Shown piece after piece: positions 46,868 to 58,899 of a DNA stretch of 64,000 bases. The number at the start of each line of letters is the position of its first letter. Position 1 is the first letter of the stretch. Origin of the DNA: Heterotrichella gracilis (lineage: Eukaryota; Sar; Xanthophyceae; Tribonematales; Xanthonemataceae); contig JAULBX010027385.1 of assembly GCA_032358255.1 (NCBI GenBank), positions 62,001 through 126,000 of the forward strand, given 5' to 3'. Position numbers and translations under genes: made by a program. Below the pieces are notes generated by a model. That model was not told the DNA's origin. It searched no databases and saw only the letters and a list, made by a program, of their open reading frames with translations.

Positions 46868-48848
46868 GGGCCCTAAACCCTACGCAATGGGGCCATAAAC
46901 ACGAAGCAGTGGGGGCCATAAACCCTCAGCAATGCAGCATCTCATGGTTTAGGGAGGGCCTTAAACCCTGAACTGTGCGAGCCTTTTCGCCCATTCTCCT
47001 ACGCATATTTTCCTCTTGTTCTCCCGCTGCATGCTGTCTGCAACCATTTGAGATAGCTGTGATTATTGGCATTTGGCTGGTTGGGTGCGGGTGTTGCCGT
47101 CAATATACACACCATCAATATGCACACAATGATTTATACCCTAGGGTGTCTAGCGTGACCCAAGGCAGGATTTCAAGGATTCTTAGGAATCCAAACTGTT
47201 ATCAAGTTGTCTGTTTTATCATTCGCTTGTGATGCATACCAGTGCACCCACATATTGGGCTGTGTTTTCATTAGCAATGACATGCCGCCTTTCGTTGGTA
47301 TTACAATTTATCATGCTTTATAAATCTAGCAGCCGCAGTCCGTACAAAGTGGGCGTTGTCCACGTTCCATGTGTGCGCCACGACAATACACATACACAGT
47401 TGCCAGTATGGAGGAGTATGCAAACACCGGTACCCCACACTCTCATACCATCACTGGGACTGTCTTAGGGTTCAACGTCGACGTGTCTGTCTCGATGTTT
47501 TTGTTTCTGTGCGTTTATTTAGCTGGCCAATGCGGCCCACCTACGATTGCAATCTAGGTATGTGCACACCTGTGGTGGGTACATCATTATGCTGTGTTAT
47601 CATTGCGCTCAAGTGGGGCGCACATCGCCTGCTTTCCCCGGCCCCACATGTCATGCAATCTCTCTTATGGATTATGGCGCCAGGTTCAAACTTTGTGCTG
47701 TAGCCTACTGGAGGTGCAGCCCTGCCCTGCTGGCCAAATGCCGCACGTCAAATAGCGGGTACCTGTGTGCTCATGATGGACAAACATGCTGGCAATTATT
47801 TGCATTGTAAGCACATTATTGGTGCTTAGTTAATGGCCACCGGTGGCAACAGGTTTTGTCTGATGCCATCGGAATACAGTTTTGTAACTTGGAAGGAATG
47901 TAACCTCGTTGTCCTTGCAAACTGTGAGGGACTTTTGTGGTTAACCAATTAATATTTATTGCACCAACATGTAATGCAACGCTGATGTGGTATACCGCTG
48001 GAAATCCCTGGCAGGCAGTGCCAGGAGGGGCGCGGAAGCGGCACGATGATCCAATCATGACACAGTGCCACTGTACGTGTGTGTGATAGTATCAACTTGC
48101 GGCGCAGGTATTACACCTTTGCATACACATTTGGGTGCACAACATGTTATGTACCATGTGCCATGACGTACATGCGCCATGACGTGAACCTAATCTAGCT
48201 GGTAATTCCGCTGCACATTGCTGTGCCAGGATCCAACAATTCTGATTGTGGCCAGCTGAGGTAAATCACATTAAAAAACCTGCAGCAACATTGGATTCCC
48301 CAGGGCCCGTCCACATCCTTTCAACACAGCAACTGTCGATGCTCCATCTTATGAATCCATTATCAATGCCACAACTACATGCAGGCGCCATGCTGGGTGA
48401 TGCCAAGAAAGGAACGCTCAGAGCTGGAGTTGTAGGGCCCATGGCTTGCACCAGGGGCACCCAAACAAGTTGGTCGCCAGTCCAGTGCGGGTGTACCCAC
48501 CCAATTAAGCCACGTGTGCTGTCCCCCTGGGCTGTGCTGTGAAGCCTCTGCTGTCAATCCCCACCACCCCCACACAACTTCACAGCAGGGGATCCCATAG
48601 CACGCCAATGGCAGCGCCGCGGGCTGGCGCCTTGACGCCAGTCACACACATGCCCATTGCCGGTTTAAGCACCTGCCCAACGCAGGTTGACCACATGTTC
48701 ATCACAGGCGCGCTGTGAGGATCTTCATTGCTGATCATAGTCTGATCATAGGCTGATCACAGGCGCGCTGTGAAGATTTTCACCGCAGTCTGATCTTAGT
48801 CTGATCATAGCCTGATCATAGCCTGGTCTTCGCCTGATCTTAGCCTGA
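46868..48848. other. Intergenic region between RWP-RK2 and the PPIL1-type gene
   Basis: No coding exon was seen over about 2 kb. A duplicated GCCATGACGT (48160 and 48176) is the only small motif noted. The right end, from about 48700, carries echoes of the cyclophilin stop region. Confidence 0.5.
48700..48845 (-). repeat. Echoes of the cyclophilin stop-codon region in its 3' flank
   Basis: The end of the last coding exon with its stop (true about 48845-48885, GATCACAGGCGTGCTGTGAG on the plus strand) recurs near 48705-48740 and 48757-48790. Repeats of CTGATCATAG/CTGATCTTAG fill the space up to the true stop. Confidence 0.88.
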
Positions 48849-50563
48849 TCACAGGCGTGCTGTGAGGATCTTCACGGCTGTCGTGGGCCTGTCGTTTGCG
48901 TCCGTCTGCACGTTCCCCATGCGCTTGACCACCTCCATGCCGCCGCACACGCGCCCAAAGATGGTGTGCTTGCCGTCCAACCAGGGGGTGGGACCTAGCG
49001 TGATGAAAAACTGCAAGAGGGGAGGGACAGGTGGGGTGGTGCATGCTCGACCATGGTCTGGCCTTCGCAAGAGTGCCGCATACTGCGGGTGTCATCCCGA
49101 TTACTTAAGTCTGGGTGACATCTTGAACAGCAACGTCCTTCATGCAACACAAGGCCACTTGTCATGGACTGGAAACTTGTTTGGAACTCTGCTTCAAGCG
49201 GCTTGTGTCACCCCAGCCTGCAGTGCTTGTGTCAGCGTCAGCCACCTTGTCCCCTACCCACGTGCCCCACTGTTCACGTGCCTCAATGCCCATTGAACTG
49301 TGCCCACCGCACCACCCCCACTGCCTATTCAGTTACCACGACCAGTGCTTTCTCATAACCCGCACTCCGCTCACCTGGCTACCATTCTGCTTCAAGCCAG
49401 TTGTTTTACCCTAAACCCTAAAGCATAGAACCTAAACCCTGAACCCTAAACAGCTCACCTGGCTGCCGTTTGTGTTTGGTCCAGAGTTGGCCGATTGTGT
49501 CACCCTAAACCCTGAACCCTAAACCCTGAACCCTAAACAGCTCACCTGGCTGCCATTTGTGTTTGGTCCAGAGTTGGCCAAGTGTATCACCCTAAACCCT
49601 GAACCCTAAACCCTAAACCCTAAACAGCTCACCTGGCTTCCATTTGTGTTTGGTCCAGAGTTGGCCGAGTGTGTCACCCTAAATCCTGAACCCTAAACCC
49701 TAAACTCTAAACAGCTCACCTGGCTGCCATTTGTGTTTGGTCCAGAGTTGGCCGAGCTCAGGATGCCTGCCCCGGTGTGTTTGAGCTCCTTGGTGATCTC
49801 ATCCTCGAACTTGCTCCCGTAGATGGACTCCCCTCCCCTGCCCGTGCCTGTGGGGTCGCCCCCTTGGATCATGAAGTCCCGGATGATTCGGTGGAACTGC
49901 GGTGAACAGGAGGGGTCACAGCGTGAGGCAAGGCTTAGGGTTCAGGAGTTAAGGTTTAGAGTTTAGGTTTTGGAACTGCGGTGAAGCAGGAGGCGTCACA
50001 GCGTGAGGAGGGGTCATGGGTCGCTGGTGGCGGCATTGAATGGTCCCACAACCCCCAAGGGGTTGAAAAAGCCAACGTCAAGTGTCTGCAGGAACTAATT
50101 TCTTGGCCACACAGTCTAACTTAAGAGCACGTGCTTATTGTCTGCAACCAAGCCTGATGCACATTAACCCATGCCTGGACAAACAGCCCCTTGTTGCAAC
50201 CTTTGCGGCATGGGCTCCCTGGCTTGTAGATGTTTCTGACAAGCTCAGTGATGTACACTATAATTTCGTCTGGTATGGGCATAACAAAATTGTCCAGGGG
50301 AGATTAGGAAGATACCGCGCAAGTTTTGGCAGGCGATTGGTAGGTCTACACGTCACAATGCATGCATATAGGATGGGACTTGCATGCAATTGGGTTTGCG
50401 ACTAAAACCATGCGCTTAATCATCTCACCACGACGTTATCGTAGTATCCCCGTTTTGCAAGCTCCATGAAGTTTTTGCAGGTCTTGGGCGCGTGCCGCGT
50501 GTACAGCTCCACCGTGATGGTGCCCATAGACGTTTTCAGCTGCACCTGAGGAGCCCCCTGCAT
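48849..50563 (-). CDS. PPIL1: Peptidyl-prolyl cis-trans isomerase, PPIL1 / CYP18-2 type
   Basis: Three exons join in phase to 157 residues: 50429-50563, 49720-49896 and 48849-49010. PPIL1 is a small single-domain cyclophilin of the activated spliceosome. The order and spacing match: [20 protein letters not shown], then [14 protein letters not shown], then [20 protein letters not shown] (catalytic Arg in FHR), then [20 protein letters not shown], then [20 protein letters not shown], then [16 protein letters not shown]. The ATG at 50563 gives a short lead (MQGAPQVQ) close to that of other PPIL1 proteins. Exon-like sequence just upstream (about 50640-50921) may be 5' UTR exons or a longer N-terminus. 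Intron 2 holds the clearest exon-edge array in the window. The gene diverges from NAF1. Confidence 0.95.
49367..49712 (-). repeat. ~87-bp satellite made of exon 2-end echoes plus telomere-like filler
   Basis: The true exon 2 end and donor (49713-49755 on the plus strand) is followed in intron 2 by four copies starting near 49625, 49538, 49451 and 49367, at 84-88-bp spacing. Each unit is ~45 bp of exon end plus donor (CTCACCTGGCTGCCATTTGT) and ~40 bp of CCCTAAACCCTGAACCCTAAA-type sequence. The three nearest copies are over 90% alike by eye. The outermost is strongly diverged. Confidence 0.95.
49921..50010 (-). repeat. Echo of the cyclophilin exon 2 start in intron 1
   Basis: GGAACTGCGGTGAACAGGAG at the true exon edge (49893 on) recurs near 49973, 81 bp away, together with GTCACAGCGTGAGG. 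TTAGGGTTCAGGAGTTAAGG-type filler lies between. Confidence 0.9.
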
Positions 50564-51561
50564 GGCTGCTTGCCTGATGCTCTCCGACTTACAAGAGAAG
50601 AAACAATCTACCGCAGGACTAGGAGACACGGCTGCACGTATTGCACACTAACCGAGGCATCTTTGGGCTGCCGTTTGGAGCGATGTTGCGCTTGGTTTTC
50701 AGACACGGGCTGGACTGCAGTCACAATACGGGACAAGACAACAGCATCACCGAGTAGATGAGACTTTGGCCTTGCGGGTTACGTTGCAAAAGAGGGTTTC
50801 TCCTGCCTCTTGCCAAGATTAAGTTGCTGGAGTGTCTTCTGCAGGCAGCGGAGTTGGCGCGAGAACGGGCTAGCCATGCCGGTACCCGTACTTTGAAAGC
50901 GCTAGTTGTCGTTCGAGTCACTTAACAGAGCACCGGAATCATGTATCAGAGCACATACTTACCACTGCAGGACGAAGGCGAGCTGATCGGCCGTAACTGA
51001 CCCACATATATGCATGCACTATTTTACTGCACCGAAGCTGTCAATACGCCTGCAAGTAGACGTGGTGATGGACACTGACACAAGCATAGAGAGCCTCCTA
51101 TACACACCTGTCTGTTCTGAGACGGTTTGCTGGGTTTTTGCTGCCGCAAACATACGCAATAGTCAGCCCTGGCGGCTCCCTAGACAACCCTTACCCGTGA
51201 CGGCCACCGAGCCCCCCTGTACGCGCGGCATTGGCAGTCGATAGCTTTGGAGACACACGTGCAGCATACAGGGTAAGTATACAGCCTCGACCTCGCCTCT
51301 GTCGCAGTGTTGGTAGCGGTCCTGATATGCATGCATGCATATATATGACTCTCCCACGGTGCCCAACAGCTGGTATCCCAGGACAGCTTTAAGAGGACAC
51401 TCTCGCTTTGTGATATGCTTCACTGAACATACCACCGAGGAACCTCAGGCTCCATTATGTGAACTTCAGAGAGTCTTGCACAGTGAAACCCCTGCAGCAA
51501 TTGAGGTGTTCTCGCCACAGCCCACCACGAGGTTTTGCCTCGCGCAGGCACTCTCGCCACC
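50564..51561. promoter_or_regulatory. Divergent promoter region, PPIL1-type / NAF1
   Basis: About 1 kb lies between divergent start codons. On the minus strand, 50654-50716 and 50782-50921 look like exons joined through GTTAGT and GTAACC donors, so the cyclophilin transcript may start near 50930. No firm promoter motif is claimed. Confidence 0.4.
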
Positions 51562-54500
51562 ATGGCGGGGCATGACATGTCCACAGCACTTGCAGCGGCC
51601 ATGGGGATAGACCAGGTGGTGCCTCCACAGCGGCCACCGCCTCGCCACTACCAAGCGCCACAAGGTAGGCAAAACCCTACCCTAGGGATTGAGTTACTCA
51701 GCTGCTCTCTCTCAGTTGCACTGTGGGGTCAAATGATCATTCAAATGCAGCTGCAACTTTTGGAAAAGCAAACGACTGTTGCAACACCTGCACTATGCGG
51801 TTGTCAGGGCCAATGGTCGAGGGCATGGGAACCCTATCCTAGGCTTTTTTATCTGCTGCAGGGCCACAGGAGCGCTACGATGACCTCCCCTCAGTCGATG
51901 ATTTGGAGGTGGCCTACCTGGCAGCAGCGGCTGGCATGGATGCAGACATCCCAGAGTTTGCTGCCTTCATCCCAGAGGCCAATCGCAAGGCCAAAGTTGA
52001 TAGCAGTGACGAGGTGGGTACTGTTTGGGGTTTAGGGTTTAGGGTCAGCCACCTGTATGTGCATTGCAGTGTGCGCGCTGTTGCTGCTGGTCAGCTGCAT
52101 GCATTGCTTGGCAACTAGCCATCCTGTATTTGTGCCACTTGTTTGCCGTGCAGCATCCTGATGTATGCTGCATGGGGGAACGCACATACATGCATATGTG
52201 GAGGTTGTGTTAAGGATAAAATGCAGTGGATGCCAACCTTCCATAACGATGGTGTCGCTCAAAGTTGCTGCTTGCCAATGCCGTCCCAAGACAATGGAAC
52301 ATGCTGCGCCAGGATGCCAGGCCATGTGTTGCAATTGTTACACAGTTCTACACAAACCTTGATTGGGTCCATGGTGTCATCTGTTGAAAACCACCAACTC
52401 TTTTGTTTGTGTGGGCGGGTGTTCCAGGAGTCGAGTGATGATGATTCCAGCGATGATTCCAGTGAAGAAGAGGAATCTAGTGATGAGGAGGAGGAGGAGG
52501 ATGACGTCATGTCGCATGACGGTGGCAGCGCAGCCGATGGTGATGAGTCAGCGTCCCATGTGGCTGTCGACCTCCAGGTGGCAGGTGCGCGGCAGGGGAT
52601 AAAGCCCTAGGGGAGGGTTTTGTGGCCAGGTGGCAGGCATGTGTTGTTAGCAGCAGCCGTGCACTAGCAACTGCTGTGCCAAAGCGCACGAAATTTGCCA
52701 ATAGGCTAATGCTATACTCTCCTATACTATGTGCAAAGTCCTTGTCCCCCTTGCTGATCAACAGCCCCGTATGTTTGCATGGCTGTCATGATGTAAATAG
52801 GCTATCATGCCAGGCTGTTGTGCCTATTAAGGGCCTGCCGTGCCAAGCAATACATGATGGCAAAGTTACTATTCAGTATTTCCATTGTTCTTGGTCAAAT
52901 TACATACATGTGATTCGCTTGCACAAATTGGGGTGATATCTACGTGTGCTAAATTTGTTTCCCTTGATTTTTGTCAAATCGCATCTTTTATATGATGGTT
53001 TATTGGCGCAGGGGAGCGCGTCACGGTCACCTTGGTACCTGGGCCTGAGCCAATGGCAGAGTCATCATCAGAGGAGTCCTCGTCTGATGAGAGCAGTGAT
53101 GAGGAGATGGCCGAGACGCTGGAGCAGATGCGCAAGGTGTGTAGGGGTTAGGGTTTGGGAGGCCTTGCATGCTTGAGCCAAAGGGTTTGTTCGAGGCTTT
53201 TAAAAGTATGACATACTGTATATCGGTATGCCTCTGAGCAGTATATCGAGCATTTTTTGAAATGTATGCCGCATGTTATATCTGTTTGAAGATGCTCTGG
53301 CACAGCATACTTCGGAGGGGCAACCGTACATGTGGACCGCAAGGGGCTCTTACCCTTGTGCAGGGTTGTCCCGACCCCCAGTGCTGCCACTAGGTGGATT
53401 TTTGTCGCAGCAGTTGAAACCCCTATGGACCCAATTCACCATTTTGACTTCCTCCCCCTGCTGCAGAACGTGGATGCTATGTATGCAAGCGACGACGGCG
53501 GCAAGGAGGCGAACGTATCCACCGAAACCGAGCTGCTGGGCCAGGCGAACCAGCCCCTAGACGTGGAGATCCTGCCGGATGATGTCATCACGCCAGCTGG
53601 CACCATTTCCGCCGTCATGGAGGGCATCATTGTGGTGCAAGTTGGGCCCTCGCACCAAACCCTAAACGAGGGTTCCATTGTGTGCCTGGAGGACCGGACC
53701 CTGGTGGGCGCAATCGAGGAGATTTTTGGGCCCATTTCCAACCCGCTGTATGCGTTGCGGTATGGCGGCCAGGGCCAAATGCCGGAGGGGATCAAGGGGG
53801 GCGCAAATGTGTGCTCGGTGGGGCGCCTGTCCACCTTTGTGCTTCCAGATGCCATGCAAGACAAGGTATGTGGGAGGGGCGGTACTTGTTTAGGGTTGAG
53901 GGCATGCGCATCAACAGCATCCTCAACGGATGGTCCCTGAACCCTAATCCTTAAACCCATTGTGGCATCAACAGCACAGCATCGGCCTGTGAGTGGTATG
54001 TCTATCTCACAAGGATCATGCCACTGGTGAAATGTTAGGGGACCAATCATTGGTTGCATGCAGTAATAATGATACTGCACGTTGTCTACATCCTGTGTAC
54101 CCTACACGAGTATGTTCCCCCCTTGAAGTGCACCTTATCCCCTGGATAAGGTCCTGGCCAGTGTGTAAAAGTGCTGACCCACGCACCCCTGGGTGTGCAG
54201 GGCTATGATGTTGTGAAGGAGGAAGAGGGTTCAGACCCCGAGGCATTTGAGTTCTCCGACGATGAGAAAGAGGCTGCCTTCCTGCGCCAGTACACCACCA
54301 AGCGCAAGCCCGGGGCAGAGGAGGGGAGCGCCAGCAGGGGGGGCGGCGCCAAATCACGCAGGGGAGCCGGCAGGGGTGCAGGGGGGAGGAAAGGGAACCA
54401 AAATCAGCCAGCACCGGGGAGATCACAGCTGGAAGCCTATGCCACTGCTGGCCAGATGACGTCACTGCAGCTAGCATCGAACACCGCTGGGCCCTCATCA

Positions 54501-54854
54501 GCATACAGGCCCCTGCAGTACCGACCACAGCAGCCCCCACGGCCCGTGCAGCATCCATACCCCCCTCCTGGGGGCTACGCACCCCCACCCCACCCCTACT
54601 CGTCCCAGCCACACATGCAGTATGGGGGGTACCAGCACCCTGCCGCACACTACCAGTACCCTCAGCAGTACCCTCAGCAAAACCCTAACGTGGCCAGGCC
54701 GCCCGGCGGGGGCGGGGTGATGCATGCCGCGTACCAGCGCCCCCCACCGGGCGGCCCGCGAGGGCCCATGCCCCCCGGCGGCCCGCCACCACAGTATGGT
54801 TCTGGTCCTGGCCAGCAACAAGCTCCTCGTGGCAGGGGTGGGTATTATGGTTGA
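51562..54854 (+). CDS. NAF1: H/ACA snoRNP assembly factor NAF1
   Basis: Six exons join in phase to 529 residues: 51562-51664, 51862-52013, 52428-52584, 53012-53136, 53467-53865 and 54201-54854. NAF1 binds dyskerin/Cbf5 during H/ACA RNP biogenesis and is later replaced by GAR1. The Gar1/Naf1 beta-barrel lies at about residues 210-312: ITPAGTISAVMEGIIVVQVG, then LNEGSIVCLEDRTLVGAIEE, then IFGPISNPLYALRY, then VFVLPD-like VGRLSTFVLPDAM. Before it are two acidic Ser/Glu/Asp tracts (DDDSSDDSSEEEESSDEEEE). After it is the EFSDDEKEAA motif typical of NAF1, followed by a Gly/Pro/Gln/Tyr-rich tail ending RGRGGYYG. The start ATG at 51562 fits the in-phase first exon. The CCCTAAAC motif at about 53659 is inside coding sequence (reading QTLNEG). 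Exon 3 is extended to the GTGCGC donor at 52585 because only that phase fits exon 4. Confidence 0.95.
52620..52645 (+). repeat. Echo of the NAF1 exon 3 end
   Basis: GGCCAGGTGGCAGGCATG near 52624 resembles the true exon end CTCCAGGTGGCAGGTGCG (52571-52588), about 52 bp downstream. Confidence 0.6.
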
Positions 54855-55507
54855 TTGGTGTGGGGAGGTGAGACCTTGGCGTGCAGGCGTCAATGGTGCT
54901 GGTAGCAACTGGAATGGTGGGTGACACTGTACCCAGGCATGTGTGTGTTGTGCCAGCAGCTATCGGAGAGTGTTACTGAGTGATCTGTGGTGTCATTAAG
55001 GCACTATCATAGTGCTTACAGTGTGTTTTCAAAGAGTTGGAATAGCCACATAGTGGTCTAGCAATGCGCATTCAGCGAGAAAGAACTGCACATAGACTGA
55101 TAATTACGTGATTAGCCTCTACTGTCAGATACTTATATAAGTAATGAATTTCTCACTGACAGTTTGGTTGACGAATCCTAATTCAATTTAAAATCTCCGA
55201 GCCCGTATTACTGATTATAATGACCGCATGTTACCATGGAGCATCTGCGGCAGAATCCAACATCCTGCTGGGCCGTATGCATGGCCTCCAGGTGTGCAGT
55301 CGAACCCACTGAAAAGCTGCTAAGAAAAAGAAAAGGTGGGCAAGCGCCGCCCACCCCCACGTTGCATCCAAGACATACACATGCTGCAGCCATGAGCGCC
55401 TTGAAGTGATCATGTACCCATCATAATGCCAGTACCATGGCCTGGATGTTCACGTGCGGAGCCGGCATGAGTGCCTGTTGCTGCCATACTATGGGCCTTG
55501 CCCAGGC
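54855..55507. other. Convergent intergenic region after NAF1
   Basis: No exon is supported. The stretch holds the 3' flanks of NAF1 and of the minus-strand gene ending at 55508. Confidence 0.5.
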
Positions 55508-56777
55508 TCAGCGGCCACCCACCCCCAGCCCCAGTCCCTTCATCGCGGTGCTCAGCAGGCCCCCCACGTCCCACTCCCCTGGCACATCGCCACCACATGG
55601 GCGCACATCCAGAAGCACAGCAGGGGATGTGGCCACATCATCCTGCCCAGTGCCCACCCCTGAAGGCGTCAAATTTGCGTCCCCTTCACCCTCCTCTGAC
55701 GCAGTGGCTGTGCCTGAAACTGTCTCCTGGGGGGCATCCCCTTGCCCCAGGCTGAATGGGGTGGCAAGGGGCAGGTCCCATGCGCGGCCAGTCAAACTGG
55801 GCGAGGGTGAAACGCCTGGGGAGGGCATAAAGCCCAATCCCCACCCCAGCCTGGTAATCCTCTCCCCATTTTTCCCCCCTGACAGCGCTGTAGGGTTGCC
55901 TTGCTGGGGAGTGAACTGCAGTGCGCGGGTGACCGTCTCGGGGCAGTCCAGCAGATCTCGGTTGTCAGCATCCCATAGCGCTGAGCTGGCGCCCAAGCCC
56001 AGCTGACAGGTGTACAGCTGCTCTGGCGGTGTGTCCTCGTCAGCCTCCCTGTGTACCTCTGGGGTAGGTGCTGCCTCTGCATCAGCCGCTACTGCTCCAG
56101 AGTTGGACGACGGGTGTGGCACACCAGAAGTAGGGTCCAGGTTGACCAGTGCTGACTTCAGCTGGGTGGACATGCCAGCAAAGAAGTCCATGTCAGCATC
56201 CAGGTGGCAGGGGCTGAAGCCTATGCTCTGGGAGACTGACATGGGGCACGATGAGCTGGGCGGCTTGCGCCAGGTGGCACCCACAGTGCCACAGCTCATG
56301 GGCGTGAGGTTGGTTTGGTCTGTCAGCGGCGTGCAGGCCATGGGGCTCTCTGATGGTGAAGGGGATGATTCGGCGGTGGTGGGCTTGGCGGTTGGGGAAG
56401 GCTTGGGGATGCAGACTTGCTGACAGTGGGTACAGGTGAGGGCATCGGTGATGGGGTGCTGAGTCCACGTGTGCCTGCCATCGGAGGCAAGGCTGCAGAC
56501 AAAGCTGAGCCGGCCGTTCATGCCCTGCAAGTGGTTGAAGTTTAGCACATTTACTGCTGCTGTGGAAGCCCAATAGTTTCACTGTTGCAGTAAAAATAAC
56601 AGCTGGTTATGTGCGCACTGTTTCCACGCAATTTGAGCTACATGACTTGATTGGAACAAAGAGCGAACAAGTGGGGTCACCACTACTCACCCGTACAGCT
56701 TCAGAGGATGCGTGGGGAGCATTCAAGTGCAGAGTGCTGGAGTAACTGATGGGGCCTGCCCTCTTGGCCTTCACCAT
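55508..56777 (-). CDS. Unrecognised Ser/Pro-rich protein (367 residues)
   Basis: I do not recognise this protein. Two exons join in phase: 56691-56777 (MVKAKRAGPISYSSTLHLNA, ending at a GTGAGT donor) and 55508-56524 (starting GMNGRLSFVCSLASDGRHTW). The long second exon stays open for 339 codons including the stop. Visible features are a basic start, a small Cys cluster (TCTHCQQVC), then a long Ser/Thr/Pro-rich acidic stretch that looks disordered. No membrane segment is evident. The two-exon model is supported by phase, donor and acceptor, but coding status rests on frame length and codon character only. A lineage-specific regulatory or scaffold protein is one possibility. Confidence 0.65.
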
Positions 56778-58899
56778 CTTGATCTATGAACCAGTGGCCA
56801 GCACCGGTACAAAAGGCAGCTGTGAAGCTACTACCAGCGGAGGTACCTGATGGTGCCTGTTGCAAAGTGCACTATCTGTGCAAGAGGAAAGAAGTGGTGA
56901 GACTAGGGAACAGTCTTGCAAAGCCAAACCGAGGGAAGAGTTACTAGGCACCTATGATATGTGTGGCACCTAATGATATGTGCTGTTACTGTCTGAACCT
57001 CCATGGCCCAAGCTGAAGGCAAGTATGCAATAAAACAAATATATATCGGTTCTCATCAACGTAGAGCCATCAGCGACAAAGATAAGCCAAGTAAACAGCT
57101 GTGGTGAACCAGTTGGTTGAACGGTTAAACCACGTCAAGGGTAACGGTTTGCAGGAGGGAATGCAGCAAGAGCTCGGGCTACGGTTACGAGATCGAACTG
57201 AAGGAAGTTGGGACGCTCGGTGTGCGGCCTGCAAAAAGGGCAGGGCAGGGCCATTTTGCGCAACAGTTATGACTCACCTCACAATGGCTTATGGCATTCG
57301 CATGACGTTGTCCACCCTTCTGATACTCGCTTGACAGCCTGGTGTTTTGCACGGCTAGGGAAAGGTAGAAGTGTTTGTGCAAAGAAGGCAAAGAAGGCAA
57401 AGAAGTTAGGCCTAACTGCTTTTGTGGCAGTACTCTGACAAATCCGCTGATGCTCACGACACCCCTGCGAAAACCCTAATCTGGGAACCCTTGATGTGCA
57501 CACTGTGGCCACCTTGCTGTTAGCCCTTGATTGCCAATCAAGGGCCTTGATGTTAACAGATTGTAATACTCAGTTCAAGGCCGGTATAAAGAGTATTGCT
57601 TTGATCAGTTGCTGCTTTCCGAATGGCGTTGTGAGTTTTTCCTGGTTTGCTGCTTTCCAATGTGACACCACACACACCGTGCAGATGGTTTGCAGGCCAG
57701 CAAGTTACAGGGCCTTGTTCTCTTCGTACCTTCACCAACAGTGATCTCACTAGGTGAAGCACAAGTTGATGGGGCAATGAATGCTACCTGTGAGTGACCC
57801 AGGGTCTACTTTCATGACAAATTTGGCACAACAATAAATCCAGTTGTGTGCACAGCCAAGCAGTTGGCAAAGCTTCCATTATGTTCACCCTATAACAGGG
57901 TACAGACTTGAATATCCTTGTGGCAGACAACCACACCACAGCCTTAGGCACATCAGACAAATGCTGTAGACCTTATCAAAAGCATTGACCTAATTGTAAA
58001 GTCCCCAAGTGGGCATCCAACAAAGTAGTAAATTGGTTGTAGCAAAACACCACAAGCCCCTTCAAAGGCGGTGCACTGGCAGGGCGACGTCGTCCCCGCA
58101 AGCGATAAAACACTGATACTGGTGCCTACCACTGCTCGATGAGGGCATGGCACCTACTGTGGCAGCTGCATGTTCCACACAATGACTGTGAAAAGATAAA
58201 AGCCAAACTGTTTCCATGCCACTTTTGAGCCCAGTACTGCATGACTGGGTAATACGTAGACTGTGCAGCAACACCGTGTAAAGCGCCACAAGGCCCTTTG
58301 CCATGAAGGCCAGGCTAATGGTACAAAAGCAAAATAGTTCACGGTACGCACTGGCCGGCCCTGCGCGCAGTACAACAAGTATGGTACAAGACATTCCCTT
58401 CCCGTAATGCATCCGCATCAGTAACCCCCCACCCTATACAAGGGCAGCATGGGGATGATCTCAAAAGGTGGGTTGGGTTTCTTCCCACTACAGCCTACGT
58501 ATTGTACAACTTTGCACAGCCAGTCCTGCTCATCAGGCGACTGGAAGAAAAAATATGAGAGTGGGTTGCAGTGTATCTGGAAGCAAGCATGCCACTGCAC
58601 GCCAGCAAACCCCCAGTCGGCACCACACCCTGTGTATGCATGGTGTGGCTAAATCTGACCCTGCACACATCACCCGTACGCCACATGCACTGGATAAGGG
58701 ACAGACACATACCCCTTGCCAGCAACCCCTCCCGTACCACTGAACCCAGAAGGCTTTTCATCAACTCCGTTGACCAAGGACACCATGTAACCATCCACTG
58801 CGCTCCAAGTGCGGAGCCCAGGGCATGGCGTCCAGAGAAGCTCGTTTAGGGTTTAGGGTCCGTGAAACCCTGAACCATTCAGGATCCAGAGTCCACCCC
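56778..58899. other. Intergenic region
   Basis: No coding exon is supported over about 2.1 kb. It includes a short AAAGAAGGC-type triplication near 57378-57404 and a telomere-like TTTAGGGTTTAGGG near 58846-58859. Confidence 0.5.

Noticed and set aside
49367-49760. CRISPR-like array of ~45-bp repeats with ~40-bp spacers
   Set aside because: The 'repeats' are copies of the adjacent exon end plus donor and the 'spacers' are all CCCTAAA-type filler. The genome is eukaryotic with introns.
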